Origin: Persicimonas caeni
GTDB lineage: Bacteria; Myxococcota_A; Bradymonadia; Bradymonadales; Bradymonadaceae
DNA: 64,000 bases
Reading direction: 5' to 3'
Assembly (NCBI RefSeq): GCF_006517175.1
Contig: NZ_CP041186.1
Location: forward strand, 7,591,074 to 7,655,073
The notes under the pieces are model-generated. The model saw only the letters and a program-made list of their open reading frames with translations, did no database searches and was not told the DNA's origin. A program made the translations under genes and the position numbers. Positions 18,326-27,315 of this stretch are shown here, piece after piece (within the stretch, counting starts at the first letter, position 1; every line of letters begins with the position of its first letter).

Positions 18326-19681
18326 ATGCGCTATTTGCCGCATACCCTGGAAGACGTCGACGCGATGCTCGAAGCCATCGGGGTCGACTCCATCGACGAC
18401 CTCTTCGAGCAGATCCCCGAGGAGTTCCGCCTCGACCGCCGCTTGGAGTTGCCCGAGCCCAAAAGCGAGCTGACCCTCGAGAGGCATCTCGGGGAGTTGG
18501 CCTCCAAGAACGCGGTCGCCGGCGGCGACGTGGTGTCGTTCCTGGGCGCCGGTCTGTACGACCACCACTCGCCGCACGCCCTGCAGCAGTTGCTGCTACG
18601 CGCCGAGTACTACACCTCCTACACCCCGTATCAGCCCGAAATCAGCCAGGGCACGACCAAGTCGATCTTCGAGTTCCAGTCGATGGTCGCCGAGCTTCTC
18701 GGCGTGCCTATCGCCAACGCGTCGATGTACGACGGGGCGCACGCCACCGCCGAAGCCGCCCTGATGGCTCAGCGGGTCGGGCGCAAGCGCGACAAGGTCT
18801 ACGTGGCCGAGTCGGTCCACCCCGAGTACCGCCAGGTCATCCAGACCTACCTGAGCCCTCAAGACGACACCTACCGCGAGATTCCCGTCGATTGGGAGAC
18901 CGGCCAGTTGTCGCTCGAGAAGGTCCAGGAGGCCATCGAGGACCCCAAAGACGCAGCGTGCATCATCTTCCAGACGCCCAACTTCTTTGGCGTCATTGAA
19001 GACCCCACCGCGGTCGTCGAGTGGGCCCACGAGCACAAGATCAAGGTTGTGGCGAGCTTCAACGAGCCGCTGGCGTTCGCGCTGACGACGCCTCCGGGCC
19101 ACTACGGCGCCGACATCGTCGCCGGGGAGGGCACCAGCCTCGGTATCCCGATGGGTTACGGCGGCCCGGCGCTCGGCATCTTCGGCTGCCGCGAGAAGCT
19201 CGTGCGCAAGATGCCTGGCCGTCTGGCGGGCTACACCGTCGACACCGAGGGTCGTGAGGGCTACGTGCTCACGCTGTCGACGCGCGAGCAGCATATCCGC
19301 CGCGAGAAGGCGACGAGCAATATCTGCACGAACCAGGGTCTGATGGCGTTGGCGGCGGGTATCTACATGAGCTTGATGGGCAAAGAGGGCATCCGCGAGA
19401 TGGCCCAGCTCAACCTGTCGCGGGCGCACTACGCGATGGACGTGCTCGAGTCGACCGGTCAGGCCAAACGCGTCTTTAGCGGGCCTTTCTTCAACGAGTT
19501 CGTGGTCGAGACGCGCGCGCCGGCCAAGGCCGTGGTCGCCGAGGCCGCCGAAGACGGCATCTTGCCGGGCTTCGACCTGGGCCGCGCCAACCCGAAGTGG
19601 CAAAACTACCTGCTGGTGGCGGTCACCGAGAAGACCAGCCGCCGCGACATCGACCGACTGGCGAATTATCTGAGTCCTTAG
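18326..19681 (+). CDS. gcvPA: Glycine dehydrogenase (decarboxylating) subunit 1
   Basis: A 451-residue N-terminal-half subunit of the two-subunit P protein. It contains FLGAGLYDHHSPHALQQ, YTPYQPEISQGTTKSIFEFQ and NASMYDGAHATAEAALMA (about residues 70-145), all typical of GcvPA. The PLP-binding lysine of the P protein lies in subunit 2 (GcvPB), which is not downstream: the next gene is convergent, its stop only 4 nt away. GcvPB must therefore be elsewhere for glycine cleavage to work. GACAGGATG precedes the ATG. No terminator fits in the 4-nt gap. Confidence 0.93.
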   Translation: MRYLPHTLEDVDAMLEAIGVDSIDDLFEQIPEEFRLDRRLELPEPKSELTLERHLGELASKNAVAGGDVVSFLGAGLYDHHSPHALQQLLLRAEYYTSYTPYQPEISQGTTKSIFEFQSMVAELLGVPIANASMYDGAHATAEAALMAQRVGRKRDKVYVAESVHPEYRQVIQTYLSPQDDTYREIPVDWETGQLSLEKVQEAIEDPKDAACIIFQTPNFFGVIEDPTAVVEWAHEHKIKVVASFNEPLAFALTTPPGHYGADIVAGEGTSLGIPMGYGGPALGIFGCREKLVRKMPGRLAGYTVDTEGREGYVLTLSTREQHIRREKATSNICTNQGLMALAAGIYMSLMGKEGIREMAQLNLSRAHYAMDVLESTGQAKRVFSGPFFNEFVVETRAPAKAVVAEAAEDGILPGFDLGRANPKWQNYLLVAVTEKTSRRDIDRLANYLSP

Positions 19682-19685
19682 GGCC

Positions 19686-20849
19686 TTAACGAAAAATGCG
19701 CAGGCCGCGCATCTCGCCGGTGTTGATGTCGAGCAAAAAGCCGAAGCGAATGTGGATGATGCCGTCTCGGTCCTTCAACCCCTCGGGTGGGTTGGGGAAC
19801 GGGGCGGCTTCTCTGATCGCGCGGACGGCTTCTTCGTCCCAAAAGTCGAGCCCGGACGGGCGTTCGACGTGGATCTTTCGGAGCGAGCCGTCTCCGTTGA
19901 GCGCGATGCCGAGCACGGAGTAGCGGTCTTTGACCCCGTAGACCTTGCCGTACGGGTCGCGCTGTCGGTAGACCTCGCCGCCTTTCCACTGCTCGAGCAC
20001 CGCCATCTTGAAGCGGTGCATGAACGACCAGTAACGCGATTTCTTACGGTTGAGCAGGGTCTTCTCGCCGTCTTTGACATCGCGGAGGTAGTCGATGCTT
20101 CCGCCGCCGAGTTGGCCCACCGGCACGTTCTCCATGCTCGGGAAGAGGCTCTTGGGGTTGGGCTTGGAGCGCTTCGAGTCTTCTTGTTGGACCACGCCTT
20201 CGGCGACCGACTCGACCTCGTCGAGTTCGACGGCCTGATCGGCCGCCTCTTGCTCGGCCGCCTCCTCGCTGGGTTCTTCGCTCGCCTCCTCGGCGACCTC
20301 CTGTTCCGGCGCCTCTTCGGGCTCGGGCTGGGGCGGCGTGATCTCTTGCATGCGCTCCGGCCGGTGCGTGGGCTCGGGCCGCGACGGCAACCCGGAGGTC
20401 TCCGAGCCGGTGTTGCTGATGATCTTCTCGTCGCGGCCGGGCTTGCGCGCGGTCTCCTCTTCGACCTTCGAGTCGTACTGGTCGAGGAATTTCGCCTCGT
20501 CGGGTCGCTCTTGCTTTTCGGGCGGTTTCTGGCTGACGAATTGCCCGTCGAGCTCGTCTTCGACGCGCTCGGGCTTCTCCTCGGGCTCGTCGACCACGGT
20601 CAATTCGAACTCGCGAGTGGCGTCGAACTCGGTCGGCTCGAGTGCGTCGTCGGTGTCGAGCAGGTTGGGAAAGCTCAGCAGAATCGGGATATGCACCGCG
20701 ATCGACAGCGCAATCGCCCACAGGACCGACTTGCGCGCCGAGCGTTGGCGCGGCAGTCGGAACGGCTGGGCATCGGTATGGCGCTCGTCTGCGGGCATCG
20801 AGGACTTGGTTGCGCTGAGAACCGTGTGCGTGCACTCGGGATTGGCCAC
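19686..20849 (-). CDS. TonB-like energy transducer / TonB C-terminal domain protein
   Basis: A 387-residue protein with TonB architecture. A short cytoplasmic N-terminus ends in RSARKS, one transmembrane helix follows (about residues 42-60, LWAIALSIAVHIPILLSF), then a long acidic, Glu/Pro-rich periplasmic linker (about 70-240), and a C-terminal domain (about 270-387) with VLEQWKGGEVY, VLGIALNGDGSLRKIHV and EEAVRAIREAAPFPNPP, matching TonB/TolA C-terminal folds. It would carry proton-motive energy to an outer-membrane partner. No exbB/exbD is adjacent, unlike the second TonB at 33323. An internal Met18 (20798) is an alternative start. Confidence 0.78.
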   Translation of the reverse strand: MANPECTHTVLSATKSSMPADERHTDAQPFRLPRQRSARKSVLWAIALSIAVHIPILLSFPNLLDTDDALEPTEFDATREFELTVVDEPEEKPERVEDELDGQFVSQKPPEKQERPDEAKFLDQYDSKVEEETARKPGRDEKIISNTGSETSGLPSRPEPTHRPERMQEITPPQPEPEEAPEQEVAEEASEEPSEEAAEQEAADQAVELDEVESVAEGVVQQEDSKRSKPNPKSLFPSMENVPVGQLGGGSIDYLRDVKDGEKTLLNRKKSRYWSFMHRFKMAVLEQWKGGEVYRQRDPYGKVYGVKDRYSVLGIALNGDGSLRKIHVERPSGLDFWDEEAVRAIREAAPFPNPPEGLKDRDGIIHIRFGFLLDINTGEMRGLRIFR

Positions 20850-20931
20850 TAAATGCTAACACTTTCAAGTGTAGGAACAACGTCGCCCAATTAAATCATC
20901 CGTCGAGCGCTGCGCTAAACGGCGCGGGCGC

Positions 20932-20958
20932 TTGATGCGCTGGCATTGGGACTATAAT
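20932..20958 (+). promoter_or_regulatory. Probable pgi promoter
   Basis: A perfect -10 TATAAT lies at 20953-20958. The best -35 is TTGATG at 20932-20937, with a short 15-nt spacer. The pgi ATG is 45 nt downstream of the -10. Confidence 0.5.
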
Positions 20959-21003
20959 TTAGCGCCACAATAATCAGAACGCGAACACCACGGAGGAACG
21001 AAG

Positions 21004-22377
21004 ATGACGCTACGCTACGATGCTTCAGGGCTGAGTCCGACAATCATCGGCGACAAGATGAGCGTGTCCGGCGAGCAACGCGACGCGCTGCGCGCGCGGC
21101 TCGAGGAGGCGCTGGGCAACGTCAAAGCCGCGCACGAGCGAGGCGAGCTCGGCTTTATCGATTGCCCCGACTTCGACGCCCAGGAGGTTCAGGCGTGGGC
21201 CGCGGACAAACGCGCCCAGGGCTTCACCGACCAGGTCGTCATCGGCATCGGCGGTTCGAGCCTGGGCGCTCGCGCCGTCTACGAGTCGATGGCCGAGCTT
21301 CCGGACGGCGGGCTGCGCACTCACTTCGCCGAGAACGTCGACCCGGTGGGCGTGGCCAACCTCTTCGATGGGCTCGACTTCTCGAAGACGCTCTTCGTCG
21401 TCATCACCAAGTCGGGCTCGACCGTCGAGACGATGACCAAGTTCTGGTACGCGTGGGACCGCGCGGTGGACGAACTCGGTGAGGACGAGGCGAGCAGCCA
21501 CTTCGTGGCGATCACTGGGCCGGACAACGCCGGCCTGCGCGCACTCGCCGACGACAAGGGCTTCGACACCTTCCCGGTGCCTCCGAACGTCGGCGGACGC
21601 TTTAGCGTGCTGACCGCGGTCGGCCTCGTCCCGCTGGCGCTCGCCGGCTACGACATCGCCGCGTTGGTCGACGGGGCAGGGCGCGCCCGCGACGTCTCGA
21701 TGACCGACAGCGTCGACGACAACGCCATCTTGAAGGCCGCCGCCGACATGTTCGAGCTGTACGAGCGCGGCGCCGACCAGGTCGTCATGATGGCCTACAG
21801 CGACCAACTGCTGGCCATGGCCGACTGGTTCCGCCAGCTATGGGCCGAGAGCCTCGGCAAGGCGAAGAATCGGCAGGGTGAAGAGGTCAACGTGGGCATG
21901 ACGCCTATCAAGGCGCTCGGCGCGATCGACCAGCACAGCCAGGCCCAACTCTACATGGAGGGGCCCAACGACAAGCACGTCGTCTTTCTGGAGGTCGAGT
22001 CGTTCGACCGCGAAGTGACCGTGCCCGAGCGCGAGGGCTTGCCCGAGAGTCTTTCGCACCTGGCCGGCAAGAGCCTGGGTGAGATCCTCAACGCCGAGCT
22101 CCAGGGCACCCGACGGGCGCTCCAAGAGGCGGGCCGCCCGACGACGACGTGGCGTTTCGACGCCGTCGCGCCCGGTGAGATCGGCGCCTTTATCTTCGCC
22201 TGGGAGTTCATCACGGCCATCACCGGCGAGTTGCTCGACATCAACGCCTTCGATCAGCCCGGCGTCGAGCTCGGAAAGAAGCTCGCCCACGGTCTGTTGG
22301 GGCGACAGGGCTTCGAGGAGTGGGCCGAGATGGCGCGAAGCGACGAGGCTGAGGCGTCCGGCGAGGAGATCGGCTAA
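21004..22377 (+). CDS. pgi: Glucose-6-phosphate isomerase
   Basis: A 457-residue Pgi interconverting glucose-6-phosphate and fructose-6-phosphate. The N-terminal SIS half has VIGIGGSSLGARAVYES (about residues 80-96), FVVITKSGSTVETM binds sugar phosphate, and GGRFSVLTAVGLVPLA follows. The C-terminal half carries the catalytic region DQHSQAQLYMEGP (about 307-319) and the family end motif INAFDQPGVELGKKLA. The size matches the shorter bacterial Pgi type. GGAGGAACGAAG stands just before the ATG. A polar acidic tail of about 15 residues follows the family core. pyk lies nearby, but convergently. Confidence 0.95.
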   Translation: MTLRYDASGLSPTIIGDKMSVSGEQRDALRARLEEALGNVKAAHERGELGFIDCPDFDAQEVQAWAADKRAQGFTDQVVIGIGGSSLGARAVYESMAELPDGGLRTHFAENVDPVGVANLFDGLDFSKTLFVVITKSGSTVETMTKFWYAWDRAVDELGEDEASSHFVAITGPDNAGLRALADDKGFDTFPVPPNVGGRFSVLTAVGLVPLALAGYDIAALVDGAGRARDVSMTDSVDDNAILKAAADMFELYERGADQVVMMAYSDQLLAMADWFRQLWAESLGKAKNRQGEEVNVGMTPIKALGAIDQHSQAQLYMEGPNDKHVVFLEVESFDREVTVPEREGLPESLSHLAGKSLGEILNAELQGTRRALQEAGRPTTTWRFDAVAPGEIGAFIFAWEFITAITGELLDINAFDQPGVELGKKLAHGLLGRQGFEEWAEMARSDEAEASGEEIG

Positions 22378-22625
22378 GTCCAGGGCAAACTCGACCTCGC
22401 AGGTGGGTCGAGCCGCTAAGATCGTGTCTTTACGCGGTAAACCCACTGCGAGGCCGAGAAAGCTTTGCATTTATGACGATTCTCTGATTTAATCGAAGAC
22501 GACAAGCACCCTTGCCAAAAAACTTTTGCGCGACCGTCAACCGGTTGAGGCTCCCTTTGTGAGCCCAAATGGCGGGGCGTCCGCGGCATCTGGAGCGCAG
22601 TAGCACTGTCATCCGAGAGCGGAAG

Positions 22626-23546
22626 ATGGGCAACGACAGTACCGTAGTCACAGTCATCAATAAGCCCCCGAAGAAGGATCCTTCGGGGCAAGAGGCTTGC
22701 CTCGTCGTCATCAACGGCGTCGATTTGGGCAAGAAGTATAGCCTCGCGCAGTCCTCGACAGTGATCGGGCGCTCCAGCAAGGTCGATATCCAGATCGACG
22801 AAGACGCCATCTCGCGCAGCCACGCCATCATCGACAACCTGGGCGACAGCTTCGTGGTGCGCGATCTCGACTCCACCAACGGCACCTACGTCAACGATCG
22901 CCCGGTGAGCCGCAAGACGCTCATCGACGGCGACCAGGTCAAGATCGGCCGCACCATCTTCAAGTTTCTGACCGGCAGCAATATCGAGGCGTCGTACCAC
23001 GACGAGATTTACCGTCTGACCACCACCGACGGGCTGACCCAGGTCTACAACAAGCGGTATTTCCTCAAGGAGATGGAGCGCGAGATGAGCCGCTCCATGC
23101 GCTACGACCGCGACCTGTCGCTGATCATGTGCGACATCGATCACTTCAAGCCGATCAACGACACCTACGGCCACCTCGCCGGCGACTACGTGCTCAAGCA
23201 AGTCGCCCAGCGTGTCGTCGGTCACATCCGCCGCGACGACGTCTTCGCGCGCTATGGTGGCGAAGAGTTCGTGATCTTGCTGCCCGAGATCGACAAACCC
23301 CAGGCGGTCCGCATCGCCGAGAAGATCCGCAAGCTCATCGAGGCCGAGCCGTTCCACTTCGACAACGTCTCCATCCCGGTGACTCTGTCGCTAGGCGTGG
23401 CCGACCTGCGCGAGTACCGCCAGAGCATCGAAGCCCCGCCGACCAGCCAGACGGTCGACATCAACTGCTTCGCCTTCATCAAGCTCGCCGACGACCGGCT
23501 CTACAAGGCCAAAGAGGGTGGTCGCAACCAGGTTGTCGGGGATTAG
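22626..23546 (+). CDS. FHA-domain diguanylate cyclase (GGDEF)
   Basis: A 306-residue cytoplasmic signalling protein. The FHA domain (about residues 22-115) has [21 protein letters not shown] and [10 protein letters not shown], the set that reads phosphothreonine. The GGDEF domain (about 130-306) has [26 protein letters not shown] and the active-site RYGGEEF. An inhibitory I-site RRDD lies exactly five residues before GGEEF, as in PleD, so product inhibition by c-di-GMP is expected. It probably makes c-di-GMP in response to a Ser/Thr-kinase partner. I chose ATG 22626; ATG 22569 would add 19 residues. No membrane segment. Confidence 0.9.
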   Translation: MGNDSTVVTVINKPPKKDPSGQEACLVVINGVDLGKKYSLAQSSTVIGRSSKVDIQIDEDAISRSHAIIDNLGDSFVVRDLDSTNGTYVNDRPVSRKTLIDGDQVKIGRTIFKFLTGSNIEASYHDEIYRLTTTDGLTQVYNKRYFLKEMEREMSRSMRYDRDLSLIMCDIDHFKPINDTYGHLAGDYVLKQVAQRVVGHIRRDDVFARYGGEEFVILLPEIDKPQAVRIAEKIRKLIEAEPFHFDNVSIPVTLSLGVADLREYRQSIEAPPTSQTVDINCFAFIKLADDRLYKAKEGGRNQVVGD

Positions 23547-23602
23547 AAACTCAGAAGAGTAGGCCTTCAGGAACCGGGGCGCCTGCTAAATAAGCAATTA
23601 AG

Positions 23603-23653
23603 GACATAGGGGTTGCGTGTTGGGAGGTGATTCCAACACGCAACCCCTATGTC
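23603..23653. repeat. Perfect 21-bp inverted repeat between convergent genes
   Basis: GACATAGGGGTTGCGTGTTGG (23603-23623) is repeated exactly as its reverse complement at 23633-23653 around a 9-nt loop. It sits in the gap between the convergent FHA-GGDEF gene and pyk. There is no T-run on either strand, so it is not a standard intrinsic terminator, although it may still stop transcription from both sides. Confidence 0.75.
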
Positions 23654-23704
23654 GTTAGATGCCTATGTAGAAGGACTTCGCCTATCGAGGCGCCTCGTTG
23701 CTGC

Positions 23705-25120
23705 CTACGGGATGCGGTGGAACTTGATGAGGTTGGTCTCGGAGCCCGCGCCGGCCGGGGTGCCCATGACCACGATAATCTCGTCACCCGACTGAGCGCC
23801 GCGCTCCTCGATCATCAGCTTTTCGACGCGCTTGAGGATGTCGTCGGTGTTCTTGAGCATTTCGATCTCGTAGGCCTCCACTCCCCAGAACATACCGAGC
23901 TGCTGGTAGACCCGCGGGTTCGGCGTGCACGCGATGATCGACTTGGTGGGGCGGTAGGTCATCATCAGCCGCGCGGTCGAGCCCGATGACGTGAACACCA
24001 CGATGGCGTCGACGTTGAGCTCGTCGGCGGCGATGGTCGCCGCCTTGGCGACCGCGTTCGGAAACGTCTTGAGATGACGGATGAACTCGGGGCCGCGGTG
24101 GGTGTGCGGCTGGCGGCCACGCTCGACCTCCTCGACGATGCTCGCCATCATGCGCACCGCGCCGACCGGGTATTTGCCCGCGGCGGTCTCGCCGGAGAGC
24201 ATGACCGCGTCGGTGCCGTCGAGGATGGCGTTGGCCACGTCGGAGGCCTCCGCGCGGGTAGGGCGCGGGTGCTCGGTCATCGACTCGAGCATCTGAGTGG
24301 CGGTGATCGACAGGCGGCCCATCTCATTAGCCTGCTGGATGGCGCGCTTTTGGATGAGCGGCACCTTCTGGGGAGGAAGCTCCACGCCCAGGTCGCCGCG
24401 GGCGATCATGATGCCGTCGGAGACCGAGATGATGTCTTCGAGCTCGGCGATGGCCTGAGGCTTCTCGATCTTTGAGATGATCTTGATGGGCGGCGACTGC
24501 TGCGGAATCAGCGCGCGCAACTGGTGGATATCGAGCGCCGAGCGCACGAAGCTCAGCGCCAGGTAATCGACGCCCAGCTCCACGCCAAACTCGAGGTCCT
24601 CTTTGTCCTTCTCGGTCATGCTCGGCGCCGAGACGGCCGCCGTGGGCAGGTTGATGCCCTTGTTGTCCTTGAGGAGCCCACCGATCTGGACGACCGTGCG
24701 GACGTCGTACTCGGTGACCTCGATGGCTTCCAGGCGGATCAGCCCGTCGTCGAGCAGTAACACGTCGCCCACGTCGACGTCGCGGGTCAACTCCTTGTAG
24801 GTCGTCGACACGCGCTCTTGGTCGCCGTCGATATCGTCGACGGTGATGACGAATTCGTCACCTTCGGTCAACTCGACGGGGCCTTCGGCGAATTTGCCCA
24901 CCCGAATCTTGGGGCCCTGCAGGTCTTGCAGGATGGCCACGGGGCTGTTCAGGTCGCGAGAGACCTCGCGCACCGTATTATACAGTTCCCGATGGTACTC
25001 GTGAGTACCGTGCGAGAAGTTGAGGCGGGCGACGTTCATGCCCGCGCGAATCATTTGTTCGATGGTCTCTGCAGAGGACGATGCGGGTCCGAGGGTGCAG
25101 ACGATCTTGGCGCGTCTCAT
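23705..25120 (-). CDS. pyk: Pyruvate kinase
   Basis: A 471-residue pyruvate kinase, converting phosphoenolpyruvate and ADP to pyruvate and ATP. Key blocks: [15 protein letters not shown] at the N-terminus, [16 protein letters not shown] (about 33-48), the catalytic Lys in [11 protein letters not shown] (about 220), the metal site [12 protein letters not shown] (about 245-256), and [23 protein letters not shown] (about 285). The start at 25120 gives the family N-terminus; the reading frame stays open 32 codons further upstream without homology. The C-terminal regulatory domain is complete. No gene is co-directional downstream. Confidence 0.96.
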   Translation of the reverse strand: MRRAKIVCTLGPASSSAETIEQMIRAGMNVARLNFSHGTHEYHRELYNTVREVSRDLNSPVAILQDLQGPKIRVGKFAEGPVELTEGDEFVITVDDIDGDQERVSTTYKELTRDVDVGDVLLLDDGLIRLEAIEVTEYDVRTVVQIGGLLKDNKGINLPTAAVSAPSMTEKDKEDLEFGVELGVDYLALSFVRSALDIHQLRALIPQQSPPIKIISKIEKPQAIAELEDIISVSDGIMIARGDLGVELPPQKVPLIQKRAIQQANEMGRLSITATQMLESMTEHPRPTRAEASDVANAILDGTDAVMLSGETAAGKYPVGAVRMMASIVEEVERGRQPHTHRGPEFIRHLKTFPNAVAKAATIAADELNVDAIVVFTSSGSTARLMMTYRPTKSIIACTPNPRVYQQLGMFWGVEAYEIEMLKNTDDILKRVEKLMIEERGAQSGDEIIVVMGTPAGAGSETNLIKFHRIP

Positions 25121-25251
25121 ATGGTGGTCCGAGGAGAGCACGAGAAAACATACAATGGGAAACGACGGCGCCGCCGGTGGCGCAGCAATAGAAATCTTTG
25201 GCGTAACGGCCGTCAATCAACCACTGGCATAGCATAAAACCGGGCGCGCGG

Positions 25252-26319
25252 TCAGGTGGAGACACAGACGCGACGTGCCAGCCCGTCGTAGGTGTTCCGC
25301 GGGGCGCATTGGACGTCCCAGCGGTCGCCGCCTGCTTCGAGGGGGCATCCTCCGCTGCCACTGAGCGAGCCGTCGCCGCAAAGCGGGCTGCAGTGGAAGG
25401 TGCCGCTTTGCAGCTCCACGCAGGCCGTGCCGTCTGGGCAGCCGCCGGCGCACTCGAACGTGCACAGACCGGTGTTGAAGTAGCCTTCCAAGCACGTTCC
25501 GCCGGTGCAGTTGGTCGCCGACGAGCATTCTTCGCCCACATCGACCGCGGAGTCAAAATAGCACCCCTGCTCGTAGGTCAACTCGCCGGAATCACGCGTG
25601 GGCAGGCTCACACAGCTCAGCCCGGCGAGCGCGCAGGTCTCGTTGCACTTGGGCACGCAATGGTCGTAGCTGGCGGCGTTGAAGCTGTCGGAGGACACGC
25701 AGATCTCGTCGGGTCCGCAACTGCCCGGCGTGCACGTCGAGGTGCAGTAGGTGCGCGACGGCGCGGGGCTGCAGCTCTCGTCGGAGCCGCAGCGGCATTT
25801 TCCGCCGGCGCAATCGGCGTCGGCGGTGCACTCCGAACCGTTGGGATCACCCGAGAGGCACTCGCCGTCGACACATGAGTTGCCGGTGCCGCAATCTTCG
25901 GTGCGCCAGGCGGTGCCTCCGGCGCGACAGACCAGGCGAGTCGAGCCGTCGTGGCATTTGGTGTCGCCTGGCTGACAGATCGGCTCGTCGACGCAGGCGC
26001 CTTGCTCGCAGATCTTGCCATCCCCACAGGTTTGGTCGGTGAAGCCCGAGCCGTCGTCGGCGCAGGTCGACAAGGTGTTGCCGTCCGAGCAAACCTGCTC
26101 GCCGGGACAGCAGACCCCGCACGGATCATCGACAGTGTCGGCGGAATCGACGCCGACGTCGCCCGGATTGGACGCATCGGAGGCGTCATCAGGTTCCGCG
26201 GTGTCCTGGCCGGCATCCTGCGGGTTTTGCTCGGCGTCGAGATCGGAAGGAGAGCCGCCCGCACATGCGGTCAGAATCGCGAAAAAAACTACCAGGGCCG
26301 TCAAACGAATGAACTGCAC
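25252..26319 (-). CDS. Cysteine-rich surface lipoprotein
   Basis: A 355-residue lipoprotein. The signal peptide ends in ILTAC (Cys19). An Asp/Ala/Pro-rich spacer (about residues 22-65) links to about 290 residues of small disulfide-rich modules, with cysteines roughly every 6-10 residues (CGVCCPGEQVCSDG, CTADADCAGGKCRC, CTSTCTPGSCGPDEIC, CSSATNCTGGTC). Such Cys-rich, Asp-linked lipoproteins are common in Myxococcota and relatives; no enzymatic motif is visible. Adhesion or structural display is only a guess. It lies upstream of pyk on the same strand, 131 bp away. Confidence 0.75.
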   Translation of the reverse strand: MQFIRLTALVVFFAILTACAGGSPSDLDAEQNPQDAGQDTAEPDDASDASNPGDVGVDSADTVDDPCGVCCPGEQVCSDGNTLSTCADDGSGFTDQTCGDGKICEQGACVDEPICQPGDTKCHDGSTRLVCRAGGTAWRTEDCGTGNSCVDGECLSGDPNGSECTADADCAGGKCRCGSDESCSPAPSRTYCTSTCTPGSCGPDEICVSSDSFNAASYDHCVPKCNETCALAGLSCVSLPTRDSGELTYEQGCYFDSAVDVGEECSSATNCTGGTCLEGYFNTGLCTFECAGGCPDGTACVELQSGTFHCSPLCGDGSLSGSGGCPLEAGGDRWDVQCAPRNTYDGLARRVCVST

Positions 26320-26420
26320 GCGTCGATCCCCATCGAAGAAAGAGGGAGTGCTGATCTATGAAATCGTGGTCCCCTCAGCCTACGCGGACCCGCCCGCATT
26401 TTCAACGTGTGGTACAGCAA

Positions 26421-26882
26421 TTAATTGGGCGTCTGGGCCGATTCGGCCGCTGCCGACCCTTCGCCAGCCGCGCCTGATTGGCGTTGAGCGGCTTGTTCGG
26501 CTTGCTGCGCCTCGGCAATCAGCGCACGCTCGATGAGGTCGACGCGCTGCCAGATCTCTTCGAGGTAGCGGTGGTGGCCGGAGGTCTGCGACTGACCGTA
26601 AAACCAACCGGCGACCGCGCCCACCAGCGCCGCCGGGAGTCGGCCGCGCAGAAAGGAGCCGTTGCCCGAGAAGAAGCCGAGTTGGCTACCGATGACGGTA
26701 AACTCGAGGGGAAACTCGAGCTCGTGCATAAACTCGGCGATCTCGTCTTTGAAGCCGATCAAGCGTGCCGTCGCGGCTCGCTTTTCGCCCCGGCGAAGGT
26801 GAGCTTCGATTTGCAAGAGGCGGGTGGCATACGCGCCGATGCGTTGCTCGGCGCGGGCGTTCAATTTCATGAAATTCGCCAT
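26421..26882 (-). CDS. Hypothetical protein with one short hydrophobic segment
   Basis: A 153-residue protein I do not recognise. An amphipathic helical N-terminal half (RAEQRIGAYATRLLQIEAHL, then KDEIAEFMHELEF) is followed by a glycine-rich, weakly hydrophobic stretch (RLPAALVGAVAGWFYG, about residues 81-96), a further helix with EEIWQRVDLIERALI, and a low-complexity Ala/Gln tail. The start at 26882 is preceded by GGAGAAGAG on the coding strand; an ATG four codons upstream would place this Shine-Dalgarno within the gene. It may bind or sit at the membrane. Confidence 0.6.
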   Translation of the reverse strand: MANFMKLNARAEQRIGAYATRLLQIEAHLRRGEKRAATARLIGFKDEIAEFMHELEFPLEFTVIGSQLGFFSGNGSFLRGRLPAALVGAVAGWFYGQSQTSGHHRYLEEIWQRVDLIERALIAEAQQAEQAAQRQSGAAGEGSAAAESAQTPN

Positions 26883-27315
26883 GCTCTTCTCCAACTAGGT
26901 AGTTGAGCCGACCGATACGACCTGGTCGTACATCTTCAGTAGGATTTAGTTCACGCAGAATCTAGCACATGAAGGTGGGGCCTCAAGGCCAAGAGGCAAA
27001 CAAGTCAGGTGACGGTCCCTGTCCCGGTCTAGACCGAGCTCGTCTCGGTGGACGGAAAGCTTGAAAGCTAGATGCGCGCCTCCGTCTCGCTGTAGCGCGC
27101 GCACGACGCCGACTCGACGTCCGGCACCGCTGCAGCTCCTCACTTCATCCCCCCCTCACTCAATCGATGACAAGGCGATCACTGTTCGAGCCTGCGACCG
27201 AACCTGCAGGGGACAGCAGGGCGGATTGAGTTGATGGAAGGGCGGTGCTAGCTTGAAGCCGCTACTCTTGGCATGCTCACGAAAACTCATCCTCGAAAAG
27301 TTTGGGCGGTTTTAA
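26883..27315. other. Gene-free intergenic region
   Basis: A 433-bp gap between a minus-strand hypothetical gene and the plus-strand kelch lipoprotein gene. Short open frames here have no coding signature. I see no convincing promoter pair, hairpin or repeat. Confidence 0.4.

Noticed and set aside
26946-27143. A 65-residue minus-strand frame in the intergenic region
   Set aside because: No ribosome-binding site, no motif, and composition like random GC-rich sequence.
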